A DNA stretch of 64,000 bases from Saxidomus purpurata (GCA_022818135.1 JAFMSR010000001.1:374478-438477), one strand, 5' to 3'; counted from the stretch's first letter, positions 23,618 through 38,384 are shown. Made by a program: numbers and translations. Notes: a model not told the origin generated them from the letters alone.

Positions 23618-23821
23618 ATTATATTGCATACCTCATAAAACATAGTGAATATATGCGAAAATATAACAGAAATGACGTCTTAAAATCCGCGCAGGTCTAC
23701 ACATTATTTTCCAGGTCTACACATACTTTTGCGGACCTGGCATGTGATCGCTATCGGCCAATCAGGATTAAATATTTATGATAGGTATACGATATTGAAG
23801 AATTTTGGAGCACTGAATAAA

Positions 23822-25043
23822 GCAAGAGGGCCATGATGGCCATTTATCGCTCACCCGAGTACAACTGCTTTTAACAAAGTTGCTAGCTAGAAATCATCGA
23901 AACAACCTTTCTGACAAATTTCAAGGATATTTGGGCTGAAAATGTAACATCTAGAGTGTTAACAAGGTTTTTCCATATTTGGGGTCTGTGACCTAGTTTT
24001 TGACCCCAGATGACCCATATTCGAACTTGAGCTAGAAATCATAGAAACAACCTGTCTGACAAATTTCCAGGATATCTGGGCTGAAAATGTTACCTCTAGA
24101 GTATTAACAAGGTTTTTCCATATTTGGGCTCTGTGACCTAGTTTTTGACCCCAGATGACCCATATTGAAACTTGAGCTAGAAATCATCAAAACAACCTTT
24201 CAGACAAATTTCCAGGATATTTGGGCTGAAAATGTTACCTCTAGAGTGTTAACAAGGTTTTTCCATATTTGGGCTGTGTGACCTAGTTTTTGACCCCAGA
24301 TGACCCATATTCGAACTTGAGCTAGAAATCATCGAAACAACCTTTCTGACAAATTTCAAGGATATTTGGGCTGAAAATGTAACATCTAGAGTGTTAACAA
24401 GGTTTTTCCATATTTGGGCTCTGTGACCTAGTTTTTGACCCCAGATGACCCATATTCGAACTTGGGCTAGAAATCATCGAAACAACCTTTCTGACATATT
24501 TCCAGGATATTTGGGCTGAAAATCTTACCTCTAGAGTGTTAACAAGGTTTTTCCATAGTCAGGCTGTGTGACCGTGTTTTTGACCCCAGATGACCCATAT
24601 TCGAACTTGAGCTAGGTATCATCTTAACAACTTTTCTGACCTATTTTTGGGCTGAAAATGTTACCTCTAGAGTGTTAACAAGGTTTTTCCATATTTGGGC
24701 TGTGTGACCTAGTTTTTGACCCCAGGTGACCCATATTAAAACTTGAGCTAGAAATCAACCAAACAACCTTTCTGACAAATTGCCAGGATATTTGGACTGA
24801 AACAGTAGCCTCTAGAGTCTTAACAAGATTTTTCTATTTTTGGGTCATGTGACCTAGTTTTTCATCCGAGATGACCCATATTCGAACTCGTCCAAGTAAT
24901 TACTGGGACAAACATCCTGACCAAGTTTCGTGACAATTGAGGCAAAAATGTGACCACTAGAGTGTTAACGAACTAAGTGTGGACGGACGACGGACATTCA
25001 TCGATCCTATTAGCTCACCCTGAGCCAGCTCAGGTGAGCTAAA
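23822..25043. repeat. Tandem array, about 7 units of 145 bp, in a dispersed bivalve-type repeat
   Basis: AAATCATC begins near-identical units at 23891, 24036, 24181, 24326, 24471 and 24616 (exactly 145 bp apart) and at 24752 (136 bp). Each unit contains CTAGAGTGTTAACAAGGTTT and GACCCCAGATGACCCATATT. The left edge has GAGGGCCATGATGGCC and CGCTCACC. The right edge has GTGTGGACGGACGACGGAC and GCTCAGGTGAGCTAA. It is non-coding in all frames. Confidence 0.92.
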
Positions 25044-25049
25044 AACAAC

Positions 25050-26580
25050 CAGAGAAGAAATGGGACCAATGCTCAAACAATGTTTTCAAGACGAGGCCCA
25101 GAAAAACTTATACATTAAAATACAATTATGCATAAGAAATCACTACACAAACACATTGTTTTTTGATGCCCTTGTTTTTAGGTCTTTTGTTTTTTAATTC
25201 TTACTTATATTACTTTCACTTGGTCTTTCACTACAACACTGAAAACTGCCTACAAACTCTACCTGATTTAATTCCATCAATTTTAACACTTCGCATGTTA
25301 CATGCAGTACCAATTTCTTATGAATGTATTTAATCTGTTAACATTTTAAGAAAAGGCATACAGTATATACCCGATCTTGTAGCACTAGACCAGCGGTATA
25401 TATATATTAAAAACTAGCTATCATTATTTCATAGAATACTTACCGCTCCTTTGTCATCCTTTAATGAAGATATTCTCCCACTTAGCAAGCTGAAAAGTTA
25501 ACACAATGTGTTGGTCACATTCAGTTCATACATAAATCATAAGTCATATGTTCTAAAATTTGTACTACTAGGTTTCATCTTTAAAACAGCTAACCCACAG
25601 ATTTTGCTGCAAAATTTAATTTCTTAAAAATGTCTTAAATATAAATGTAAACAAGCACCCTAATAAATGGTACAGAACTATAGCTGAAACATGAAAATAT
25701 ACATCACAAAATGGTAAAAAGCTTTGTGAATGCTTATCTATAGTACTTTTTCATAGATTTTCTTGAAATATTTTAGGTTTCAACGTAATGTTTGACTCTC
25801 TGAGATCTGAATACATTGTGGAAAATATTTGTTTTCCCCCAAATTAGTACAGCAACAGCGAATGAGCAGCTTCAATGCACTGTATACATGGTATATGTTT
25901 TCTAAAACCATTTTTAAAAGAAAAACTTTTTCTGTAATTGAAAGTGCTTCATACCCCCTTACTGCACACTGACTCAGTGATTGATACTTGAGACATATGT
26001 GTATCCTGGGGCATAAAATTTTAATAAAATGTCAGCAGAGGAGGTCATACTTTATGTTCAATGTAAAAGGGAACATAGCCTGTGATAAGGTACCATCACT
26101 TCTTGCATACCGGATCGGGCTATCCGCAGTTTTCACCAGTGCTGGAAAATCTCACATTACATCCCCCCATGTAATATGACTTTCGTGAATTACTTGTGAC
26201 GTAGCATTATAAACAATGTGACGTCACTTTCCTAAACACAACATCTGAATAACTTTTGTTTTTATATTAAAAAGCATCATTTCGATAAGTTTGCATCTAT
26301 TATGAAGTGCAAGACGGTATGCCAGAAATAGTTCTTTCCATGAGATATTTGGTTCGGATGGAAAACTCCGTCACCTCGGGTAACTGTTTCGCGGAAACTG
26401 ACAATTACCCTCGTTGACAGATATTTCGATCTGAACTGCATGCTCATGGAAGAAACTTATATTATATACCTTGATTTTTAGTAAAAGACAAGGTCACATG
26501 AAATTTAGGTTAAGTCAAGATGAACGTACCTACCAGAAGAATACTGTGTGTTTGAATATGAATAACATCCATCGTCAAAT
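25050..26580. other. No gene recognised
   Basis: AT-rich sequence with no supported exon. The frame at 25988-26179 has no recognisable motif. Confidence 0.45.
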
Positions 26581-26587
26581 CATATTA

Positions 26588-26774
26588 CAGTAAACTCCGT
26601 ATATAAAGACTCCGGATATAGCGAAATTCCGGATATAATGCACATATTTCATGGGCCAGAATTTGCTTTCTTTCTTTATTTTATATGAAAATGTTATTTG
26701 GATATAACAAACTCCGGATATAAGGAACACATTTAAATGGTGTAAAAGGAGTTCGTTATAAAAGGAGTTTACTG
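26588..26774. mobile_element. pogo/Tigger-type MITE, 187 bp
   Basis: Terminal inverted repeats CAGTAAACTCC and GGAGTTTACTG are flanked by TA on both sides (26586-26587, 26775-26776), the Tc1/mariner-superfamily target duplication. Internal GGATATAACAAACTCCGGATATA repeats the terminal motif. No transposase ORF. Confidence 0.85.
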
Positions 26775-26996
26775 TATAAAGTTCAAGTCATCTTGACAAG
26801 AAAACAGTACATAGTCAGGAGAAGATACAAAATTTGCTTTGATATACCCTCAATTTCTAGCTTTGTCAGGCCCTAATAAAGAAACAGGATTTCCCAATCC
26901 TAAATAAACCTGCTAAAATATTCTAAATGATGTATAATGTAAATGATGTACATACATAACTAACGACAATTGTGGACAGAGAGATAAAATTGATTA

Positions 26997-27172
26997 CAGT
27001 GCAACCTCTCAAGAGGGAAAAACTCTTTGGAACACAGAAATGTGCTTGATGCAGAGAGGTGTTATTCTGGAGAAGTCAATTCCTTATATAACTGACGCAA
27101 CAGGAAATAAAATATGTGTCTTTTGAGAGAGGTTGTTGCTCTAGAGAGTTGTTGTTTGGGGAGGTTGGACTG
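26997..27172. mobile_element. pogo/Tigger-type MITE, 176 bp
   Basis: Starts CAGTGCAACCTCTC after TA and ends GGGGAGGTTGGACTG before CA (a decayed TA). CAGTnnAACCTC ends are usual in pogo-like elements. Internal AGAGAGG/AGAGG copies extend the inverted repeats. Confidence 0.72.
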
Positions 27173-27470
27173 CATGATTATGTAACTGCAAATTACAGTA
27201 TGCTGTATGTATGAAAGTCATACCTAGAGAAGAAAGAATCTTGAATCCATGTCAGTGTTTCTTTTGAAGTAGCAAACCTGAAATGGAACAAGAAATGTAT
27301 TTATATATCAGAGTTCCAATGGTAAGGAAATTTCATTTGACTTATTAGAGGATGTTCTGCGCAAAATGCTCAACTACATGGGTAAATCGTCCAAAAGAAT
27401 TCAAATATCTCTGGAAGCTTGTTGGATGAGAAGAACAGACAGGGGCACAGTAAACTATAATAACTATTCA

Positions 27471-28420
27471 ACAAGTGACAGGAAATTGTCACAAAACCAG
27501 GTTTTCATTTTCCAGTCTGCTGGCCGAGCACAAATGTTTAAATATCTTGAGAAATGTAGGAGGAAGTGTGCACGTGACAGTATTCTTCTATATATAACAT
27601 ATGTGGAAAAAAAGCAAAGGGCCATAATTCAGACAAAAATTATTTTAAAAAAAAGAGAAAAACAAAAAAACAAAAAAAAACTTGCTCTGTGTGGGGTTTG
27701 AACCGCTGGTCTCATGAGAAATTTTGTCATCTTACTGTAACAGAATACTCCAAAGTATACAGGACTGGTAATCTATTCTAAAAATAGACAGTAATAACAG
27801 AGTATTCTCCCTTTTATAATAACAGAGTATTCTCCCTTTTATATATACTTAAATAAGGAGACACAAAATTGCTAACGGACGGACGAACGGACGACCAGGG
27901 GCAGAACATTAATTTATATATTCAAAATTCTTTAGTTCACAATTATAGTTCTGTGAAAGTTTGGTTGAAATCCCTTGAGAAATGTAGGAGTTGCACACAG
28001 AAGAGTATTTCTCTATACATATTACATTATGTGGAAAAAACAAAGGCCCATAATTCTGTCAAAAATGATCAAATCACAAAACCCCGACAATATGCGCCAG
28101 GGCACTTGGTGACAATAATTCTGTGAAAGTTTGGTTGAAATCCCTTGAGAAGTGTAGAAGGAGTTGCGCACAGAAGAATTACATATGTGAAAAAAAACAA
28201 AGGGCCATAATTCTGTCAAAAATGACCAAATCACAAAACCCCGACAATATGCGCCAGGGCACTTCATGACAATACTTCTGTGAAAGTTTGGTTGAAATCC
28301 GTTGAGAAATGTAGGAGGAGTTGCGCACAAAAGAAATTGTTTACGCTCGCCCACCTGCCGCCCGCCCGCCGACATACCTCAATCTAATAACCAGGATTTT
28401 TCCTTCGGAAAACCTGGTTA
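27471..28420. mobile_element. ACCAGG-ended non-autonomous element, copy 1
   Basis: Left edge ACAAGTGACAGGAAATTGTC, then AACCAGGTTTTC; right edge GAAAACCTGGTT, giving 12-bp inverted ends. The right end is also a hairpin (ACCAGG, TTTTCC, TTC loop, GGAAAA, CCTGGT). Inside are three tandem units of about 157-170 bp (CTGTGAAAGTTTGGTTGAAAT at 27951, 28121 and 28278), a GGACGGACGAACGG motif, and a reverse tRNA-like B box near 27690. It is almost identical to 36510-37523. Confidence 0.85.
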
Positions 28421-28879
28421 AAACTTTCATAATTTTAAATCAAACACTTGGTGCAATGTGTTTGCTAATTATACAGTACCACATTTTCAAAATTATGTCT
28501 CATTATACAAATGTGTATAGCTAAAAGTTTAATAATCACTCAAATAGCACTGTAATAAAGCTTCTATTATATATCGTCTTTTTATGGGATTTTTTTTCTC
28601 TCAAGTTTTGACTGTTAGATTGCCCATCACTCAAGGAAGTTGCCAGGTAGCCAAATCAGTATCACCCTGATCATGATTTAATCATAGGCTGATTTCTCTT
28701 GCTTTTTGCAAATACATTCTCATATAAATATTTTTATACTTAACTTATTCAAAATTAGAAGTGGAGAAATCCAGGAGAAAATGGTTATTGTCTTACAAAC
28801 TTATAAAAAACTAGAACTATCACTGAAGGTGATGAATACCCCCTGAACACCCCACTGACACAGTAAATAAAATTTATGT

Positions 28880-29875
28880 AACATTTGATGCTTTAAGTAT
28901 TGGACCTGCACAACGTAAGGTATGGTACTGGTCACTTCTGTGAAGTATAATTGAATTCTAACCAGGGCTTTTGGAGATTTAGCGTCCATAAGATTTTATT
29001 ATATCCAGTCCTTGTGACCTTGACCCGAAACAGGGACTAGGCATCATGGAACTTATCACTTCTGTGAAGCAAGTGCACAAATAGGCATCATGGAACTTAT
29101 CACTTCTGTGAAGCATCATTAAATTCAGACCATGGGTTTTGGCGATTTAACATCCACAAGATTTTACTATCTCGAGCCCTTGTGACCTTGACCATTGACA
29201 TAGTGACCCAAAACATGGACCATGTACAACTAAGCATGGTACTTATCACTTCTGTGAAGTATCATGAAATTCTGACCAGGGTTTTTGAAGATTAAGCGTC
29301 AACAAGATTTTACTATCTCAAACCCCTGTGACCTTGACCTTTGACAAAATGACTTGAAACAGGGACCATGCACAACTAGGCATGGTACTGGTCACTTCTG
29401 TGAAGTTTCATTCAAATTTGACCAGGGGTTTTGCAGATTAAGTGTCAACAAGATTTTACTATCTCGAGCAGCTGTGACCTTGACCGTTGATCTAGTCACC
29501 CGAAACAAAGACCATGCACAACTACGCATGGTACTTATTCCTTCTGTGAGGTATCATTAAATTCTGACCTTGTGTTTCAGAGATTTAGCATCCACACAAT
29601 TCCTTTATCTTGAGCCCCTGAGACCTTGACCATTGACCCAAAACAGGGACCATGCATAACTAGGCATGGTACTTATCACTTCTATGAAGTATCAATTAAT
29701 TCTGACCAGGGGTTTTGGAGATTTAGCGTCCACAAGATTTTTCTATCTCAAGCCCCTGTGACCTTGAATTTTCACTTAGTGACCTGAAACATGAACCATG
29801 CACAATAAACTCTGACCAGGGATTTTGAAGATTTAGAGTCCACAAGATTCTGTCTACAGACGGACGGACAGACAA
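28880..29875. repeat. Tandem array, about 6 units of 143-148 bp
   Basis: CACTTCTGTGAAGT recurs at about 28932, 29057, 29102, 29248, 29391 and 29535, with GACCTTGACC and ACCATGCACAACTA blocks between. One unit is a partial duplicate. It ends with CAGACGGACGGACAGAC and a short poly-G tract (29917-29928). Confidence 0.85.
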
Positions 29876-30620
29876 GCTGAATCCAGTATATACCCCCTTA
29901 CACTTTGTGTGTGTGTGGGGGGGGGGGGTATAATTAAAATTAACTGATAGTTGTAACAAATGCACAAAGCTATATGACATCACAAACCAGAATGTCACAT
30001 GATTTAAATGAGTCTCGGGCAGCATTGCCACATTGTAGAATCCAAAAACTTATAAGTGCCAAGGTGCAAAGCTTGGCATGATATGTCACAAATAACATAA
30101 AAGTAGCAATGATAGACAGCAGAATAAAAAATATGGGCACTTTTACTAACTCCACCACAAAAAATAAGGAAATTTCAGTACTTATTTTCAGCAAAATGCC
30201 AATATTTTCATTAATTTTCAGTCACATCACTTGAAACTTTTTTTGTGCCAGTTATGTATCATATCTCTGTAAACATACATGCCGTTCTCCCGATATCTGC
30301 TGGGTTCTCCCGTTATTTAGACCCTAACCCGGCGCCCCGGCGAAGCTCGCAAAAACACTTAAATCTCCCAATAAATTAAAATTTCGGGAAAAAACTACGA
30401 GGTTCATAAAATATCATGGTCAATACCCTGACACGTGATATCGATAATGAAGAAGTACTAGTATTGTGTAGAGTCAATTAGGTGACGAAACCGATGTGTT
30501 GACACGAGTTAGTGTTAATTGTCACTGTTATCTTAAGTAAATTGCCCGGAGGGTTGTTAGCAGCGATTCATAAACTTTTCAAACAGCGATGATTAGCCCA
30601 TAATCTACCGTCAATCGAGT

Positions 30621-31354
30621 CAGGGTTCAAATTTAGCTTTTTTTTCTACTAGCTAAAATTAGCTAGTGGTTTTTTAGTTCACTAGCTAAATAAAAAAGCT
30701 ACTAGCTAAAATCAAACAACGATTTTTATTAACTTTAAACATGCCAAAACTTTAATACTATAATTCATATGTAGACTATGTGAGACAAATGACTAGATCT
30801 AGTTAAGTTTGAGCAAAGAATAAACTAATTAACTGTTAACAATGTCAAAACTCTACAGTCACTGTCACCTAGGTGTACACAGTTTAGTTTCGATAGTTTC
30901 GTTAGGCGCTGTCGCCGATCGTTTCAAGAAACTTGTTATTTTCTGCAACATTTTATGCACATGTACGATGATTCATGAAGGTCACCAATGTTTTGGGGAA
31001 TCCTGTAGTCTAATTTTAGTTCCTAAATTAATTAACCAATCGGAACCGTCTTTACGCAGATAGCGTCATTTACCATTTAGCCTATCTGTCCGAGGGTTCC
31101 GAAATGATCGACTATGGAAACGGCGATCTATTTTGAGGACTGTTATCGACCCAGATACGACTGAAACTACATTTTCATGAATATTTTTAACTTTGTTCAT
31201 TTACAGTCAGATTTTTCTCATAAATTATGACATTTAAATGATTTGACTGGCATTTTATTGACTCGCTAAAAGATGTGAGTTCGTTTTACAGCCACTTGCT
31301 ATTCTAAATTTCCACTCGATTTTAGCGAGTATGCATGTCTAAATTTGAACCTTG
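30621..31354. mobile_element. hAT-like non-autonomous element, 734 bp
   Basis: The termini CAGGGTTCAAATTTAG and CTAAATTTGAACCTTG are inverted repeats with one mismatch. CAGGG starts are typical of hAT transposons. Subterminal GCTAAAATTAGCTAG-type repeats lie inside the left end. I could not find a convincing target duplication. No transposase ORF is present. Confidence 0.62.
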
Positions 31355-31984
31355 CAAGTCACTCCGCTCCAAACATGCCGCTAATTAAATCATTTAACCA
31401 AGTTTAACAAAATCAAAATATTTGATGTTTTCGTATCGGCGCCAAAACAAATTTACAAATCAATTGTCGGGTGTCAATGTGATCGATGTTGTGATAAATT
31501 ATCGGAGACCTTTTGTGTTCCGATTGGATGAGAGTGCATAACGGGCGACGCCTTCAAATTTTTTGTCTGCCAAACGACGGTGTATTGCTCCTCAAAGTTT
31601 TATGCAAACCTTGGAATCGTTGTCGGATTATTAGCATTCTTTTCAAAAACGGTGTATAAAAAGATATGCGGGTTTGAACCATTACTACGGTAATAGTAAA
31701 CTAATGATTGAAATAGGCATTTTGTTTGTGTAAAAATGCAAAAAAAAGTCAAATGCGTCCTTAGAAATGCATGATTTCCTGCTAAAAAATATCTCCAAAA
31801 AAGATTTTAAAAAATGGAAAATTGATACAAGAGTCGCCAAGGTGTACACAGTGGATTGTAATTATTAAAAAAACTACAAAATTCGACTCCGCAATTTTTC
31901 AATAATCTCCATGCTAATAGCTCAACCCTTTGTGGCATTGATAACCTCCAAAGAGTTGCCAATTTCTTGGTACACATTAAATGT

Positions 31985-32515
31985 AAACAAGAGCTGTCCG
32001 TAGGACAGCATGCTCGACTATACACAGTGCATTGTACTTGTCAATAAAACAAAACTTTTATCAATAAATGGCAAAACAAAATTCTATTGACTCTCTTAGC
32101 AATGCTTAGTATAAACTAGAAAACTGTAATTTCAAAAAAAAGTCCAAAGTTATCTATAGTAACTTAAATAATTTTTTGATACCCCTAAACACTATTTCTT
32201 AGTTTCAAATAACTCTCCTAAATGGTTACTAAAGTAATTTATGGCAAAACTGGCATAATAGTGAACTAAAATATGCAATGAAATGCATGGTAGACATACT
32301 TGAAACAACATAATTATACATATACTAGTCGTAACCATTTTTGGACAAGGTATTCTACGTTGAATCCCCCCCCCCCCCCAACGGTCCGGGAAAAACTAAA
32401 TGGGTTTTATAGTTTTTGTGTTTGGTTGTTTTTTGCACATAAAACTTTAACCAAAGTTTCTACGTTGAATAACGGCCATAATTTGTAATTAATGTGCTCA
32501 ATAATAAGCAGAAAA
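31985..32515. repeat. Second copy of the GAGCTGTnnGTAnGACAGC family
   Basis: Starts AAGAGCTGTCCGTAGGACAGC and shares the next 150 bp (AATAAAACAAAACTTTTATCA, AGTCCAAAGTTATCTATAGT) with 19565-19735. It contains a C-run at 32367-32379 and ends near GGCCATAATTTGTAAT. Confidence 0.8.
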
Positions 32516-33269
32516 TGTAGTTTCAATATTAGGTACAACCGGCGCATAATACACAATTAACCTACTTCAAAAAATAATTTTCTGCTCTAAAATGAAGAAT
32601 TTAATATCACTTTATTATATGAAAACGTAAATTTTTATGAAAAATCTCACCACTTTATGAAAACTGAATGTTTAAACCTAAACATGCAAGTTTACACATA
32701 AGGCATGATACCGCTGTTTATTTTCATATTTCACCGATTGATGCAGGTGTGTAGATAGGTAAATGTAACTTAGAATTGTGTTAGCATCATTTTTAAACTT
32801 AATCCTATCATGTTAAATCATAAATACATTTAAATATTGGATTTTATTGCGTTTATAAGTGCCCAACAGAATTTCATTTAGGATGTGTTCCCAGCTATTT
32901 GCACATCAAAGTGAGACATAGAAGGTGGACAACTGTAAAATGTCAACATGTAAAATTGGTTTGCCTTCGAAGTGGAAATAGTGAGACTAGAAGTCAGGGT
33001 TAGATCCCAGCTGGGGACTTGAGACTTTTCTCCTCTGGAATTACTTCATAGGCAACAAGGATAATTCGGTGAGCGGGTAGAAGCCACCGGGGTGCCGACC
33101 CCCTGGACACCATCACGACGTTTAGCTGGTGCTGGGTGTGCCCGTGCTCTGAAATATTATAGATTTGGAAATTATGTGAACTTGAAATTGCAGGGATTTT
33201 TTATAATGCAGTTGATGCTTCTCCGGAAAAAAACGTCAAACAAATTGTAAAATTAGAGTGTTGTTGTCT

Positions 33270-34575
<1,306 letters not shown>

Positions 34576-34719
34576 ACCACTACAATTTTATGATGCAGGT
34601 TTGATGATGCACATACTGATAAAATAATTCATTATGTCAATTGGTGTAACTATAATTTCCTTCATATATGTGTATTGTCACTTATCTGTTAAAATACTTG
34701 CATCAATTAACTAATACTT

Positions 34720-35580
34720 CAAACAACTTATTGTTAAATGCATTCAAAACATCTGAAATCCTGCATCGTATTAATTAATGTGTCTTCATGGTTTTCGTGT
34801 GCAACATATTTGCTTCAAACTTTGAATAGTAGTATACAGGATTTAAAAAGCATTTCTTCAATAGAGTTATCAAAAATCATTGCACAACGCACGGCTAATA
34901 ACTATATTAAAAACTGGAATAAGGATAGGGACACTTTTTTGAACAACGGAAAATTGGATACATAATTTGGTTTTTAAAGCGATTGTTATTCATATATAAG
35001 CTCAGTTTTTCATAGTTTTGCAGTTATTTTAAAGACAAAAAGTTGTAGGGTATGTCCCTTTAAAAGAGAAAAATATTTATCTCTCACACAATTCAGGCAA
35101 AGACAAATCATTTGCAAATTTAGAATTAGTTCACATAGTTTAAACACTGAAACCGGTAGATACAAAACTTTAGACAGACACTTAAGACTCTGTTCCACAT
35201 GTAAAGTTACAGAAAATGAAATGCTATTTTTTGGCGAATGTTCTATTAACCAAGATCTAAGACAAAAATGAACTGCATCTGTTATAAATTATAGTATTCA
35301 TGTTAATCAGTATGATAAAAAAAACAATTATTTCATTGGATTGTTAAACTGGAAAACTCCAAATTGTTACAAGAATTTGCATCTTTTTTGTCACAAAGTT
35401 TTGATAGAAGAGTTCAAAATCCTATTTCCATGCACAATTCTAATATGCCTATGGTACATTTCTATAGTCAATTCGAGTGCTTTAATATGATTAAAGCACT
35501 TGGACAAGTAGGCGGGGCTTCGGACATGGAAGTAGCTCTTTCCAGCTTTTCTAATTTACTCCCGCGCAGAAAATAAAATA
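34720..35580 (+). pseudogene. LINE ORF2 C-terminal remnant (L1/Tx1-like)
   Basis: 34738-34965 reads as the region between reverse transcriptase and tail. 35053-35270, in another frame, gives RISSHSLNTETGRYKTLDRH followed by LCSTCK and an ENEMLFFGEC segment, the usual Cys/His C-terminal block of L1/Tx1-like LINEs. 35364-35576 continues the far end. At least three frame changes break it. No reverse transcriptase core remains. Confidence 0.75.
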
Positions 35581-35773
35581 TAGAAATAGAAATAATATCT
35601 GTATAAATACATCAGTCGCATGAAATAGTTCTGCTTAAGAACTTAAATATTGTATTTGATTGCAGCAGTTAAACCTTAGAATACCTTCATCTTGTTTTCC
35701 TTTAAATAGTCTTAGAAAATTCAGGATTAACCGTCATGCAGTGTTTTGATTCCAGGAGACAAAACAATAAATG

Positions 35774-36127
35774 ACAAGTGACAGGAAATTGTCACGAAAC
35801 CAGGTTTTCATTTTCCAGTCTGCTGGCCGAGCGCAAATGTGTTTTAAAGTCAGTAGATATACATAATGTGAAAAAGAAACAAAGGTCTTCTTCTATATAT
35901 TACATGTGTAAAAAAAGCAAAGGGCCATAATTCAGGCAAATTGATCCAAACACAAAACCCAAACAATATGCCCAAGGGCACTTGATAACAATACTTCTGT
36001 GAGAGTTTGGTTGAAATCCCTTGAGAAATGTAAGAGGAGTTGTGCACAGAAGGAATTGTTTACACCGGCCCACCACCGACGTACCTCAATCTAATCACCA
36101 GGATTTTGTTTTCAGAAAACCTGGTTA
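35774..36127. mobile_element. ACCAGG-ended element, short copy 2
   Basis: The same left edge (ACAAGTGACAGGAAATTGTC, AACCAGGTTTTC) and right edge (GAAAACCTGGTT) as copy 1, but with only about one internal unit (CTGTGAGAGTTTGGTTGAAAT at 35998). A reduced member of the family. Confidence 0.82.
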
Positions 36128-36509
36128 GTAAGTTTTTTTTTTCCATATCAAGGAAATATAGAGGATAATTGTTTGCTTCTGTGTAATATGGAATACGACG
36201 TCACAATGTCATAAACGCCTGGATGTCTTTGACGTTGCATTTGTTGAAATCATTCAATGTACTGACTGGGAACGAAATGTGAAAAATCTGTGAAAAATAA
36301 AGTTGATACTTTCAACAATTCATTTCACTTCAACAAAAAGCTGTAAATCCAAAAATTTTAGTTGAGTATGAACTGGCGGATCTGGAAATCTAAGGTTCTT
36401 GAATTAAAAAAAAAAAATACTTTTGTAATTTATGGTAAAAAAATGTGTTTTTAAAATGTACATGATATCAAACATTAGTATACAAATCAAACTTGTTAGT
36501 TATTTATTA

Positions 36510-37523
36510 GTTTAAATATCTTGAGAAATGTAGGAGGAAGTGGGCACGTGACAGTATTCTTCTATATATAACATATGTGGAAAAAAAGCAAAGGGCCATA
36601 ATTCAGACAAAAATTATAAAAAAAAGAAAGAAAAAAAAACAAAAAAACAAAAACTTGCTCTGTGTGGGGTTTGAACCGCTGGTCTCATGAGAAATTTTGT
36701 CATCTTACTGTAACAGAATACTCCAAAGTATACAGGACTGGTAATCTATTCTAAAAATAGACAGTAATAACAGAGTATTCTCCCTTTTATAATAACAGAG
36801 TATTCTCCCTTTTATATATACTTAAATAAGGAGACACAAAATTGCTAACGGACGGACGACCAGGGGCATAACATTATATATTCAAAATTCTTTAGTTCAC
36901 AATTATAGTTCTGTGAAAGTTTGGTTGAAATCCCTTGAGAAATGTAGGAGTTGCACACAGAAGAGTATTTCTCTATATATATTACATTATGTGGAAAAAA
37001 ACAAACGCCCATAATTCTGTAAAAATGATCAAATCACAAAACCCCGACAATATGCGCCAGGGCACTTGATGACAATAATTCTGTGAAAGTTTGGTTGAAA
37101 TCCCTTGAGAAGTGTAAAAGGAGTTGCGCACAGAAGAATTACATATGTGAAAAAAAAACAAAGGGCCATAATTCTGTCAAAAATGACCAAATCACAAAAC
37201 CCCGACAATATGCGCCAGGGCACTTGGTGACAATAATTCTGTGAAAGTTTGGTTGAAATCCCTTGAGAAGTGTAGAAGGAGTTGCGCACAGAAGAATTAC
37301 ATATGTAAAAAAAAACAAAGGGCCATAATTCTGTCAAAAATGACCAAATCACAAAACCCCGACAATATGCGCCAGGGCACTTCATGACAATACTTCTGTG
37401 AAAGTTTGGTTGAAATCCGTTGAGAAATGTAGGAGGAGTTGCGCACAGAAGAAATTGTTTACGCCCGCCCGCCGACGTACCTCAATCTAATAATCAGGAT
37501 TTTTCCTTCGGAAAACCTGGTTA
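36510..37523. mobile_element. ACCAGG-ended element, copy 3 (four tandem units)
   Basis: Shared with copy 1 from GTTTAAATATCTTGAG to the GAAAACCTGGTTA end, with very few differences. It carries four tandem units (CTGTGAAAG at 36911, 37081, 37239, 37396) against three in copy 1. The left terminus is missing. Confidence 0.88.
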
Positions 37524-37830
37524 AAATGTCTATGTCATCACACTGACGTCATTACGTTGTACAGGTTCTGAATCTGACGTCTTCTGCATAATGTCACAGT
37601 CTGTTATTTTATATGTTTTATGTTTTAGATGATTAAACTAAAATAATTTTGTATTAACCATAGCTGTGCATCATATCTTGAATGGTAGCCCGAAATTGGG
37701 GAGTGAATTTAAACAGCCACTTTTTAAACCATTTTACACATTACCGTCGAATTGAAAAAAGGTCCGTAGTAGTTACGAAAGTTTTTATTTATTCCGCTTA
37801 TAAGAATCGAAATAATCTATGGTTTGGAGT

Positions 37831-37936
37831 TCTTTATCGAAATTGAAGCATTTCCCGTCGGTAACGTCGGCTTCGCTCTCATGAATTATTCCGCCCGGCA
37901 CATCACCTCCGGGGAATGCTTTAATTTCGATAAAAC
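37831..37936. repeat. Inverted repeat, about 25-bp arms
   Basis: TCTTTATCGAAATTGAAGCA at 37831 pairs with TGCTTTAATTTCGATAAAAC ending at 37936, with a spacer of about 54 bp. The wider region 37.5-38.38 kb has no gene I can support. Confidence 0.7.
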
Positions 37937-38384
37937 ACTTCATGAGATATATTATTTCTTAAATAAACGTATGTTACATGTATTTATATTTATGGAATAA
38001 TATCCGTTCATGCACCGTTTATCGCCTAATAAACAATGATTTGTTGTTTGTTGGAGGATGGCGGCGCTGAAAAGGATGTTATTCCAATTATAACTGAACC
38101 TGACATCACAAAGGGTGAATATTTTCTATGAGTATATGTTTATTTATCTCAAATTGTTTTTTCACTCTTTGTATAACAAAGAGGGGAATTTAACTCTTGA
38201 GTTATGTCATAACTATTATTAGAATATTATGTAGCATGTTTTGTTGTTCTATAATCAAACAAATTATATATGTAACTGTTTAAAATGTGTAATGTGTGTT
38301 TGTCTTTGCATTGGTTTTATACCCGAGAGGGTCCATTAATTGGATATAAAAAATATTATGTTCTATTCTATAGTAGGGCACTCC

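Noticed and set aside
23822..25043. CRISPR-like array
   Set aside because: The units are 145 bp, contiguous and without unique spacers, and the genome is eukaryotic. It is a tandem repeat inside a dispersed element.
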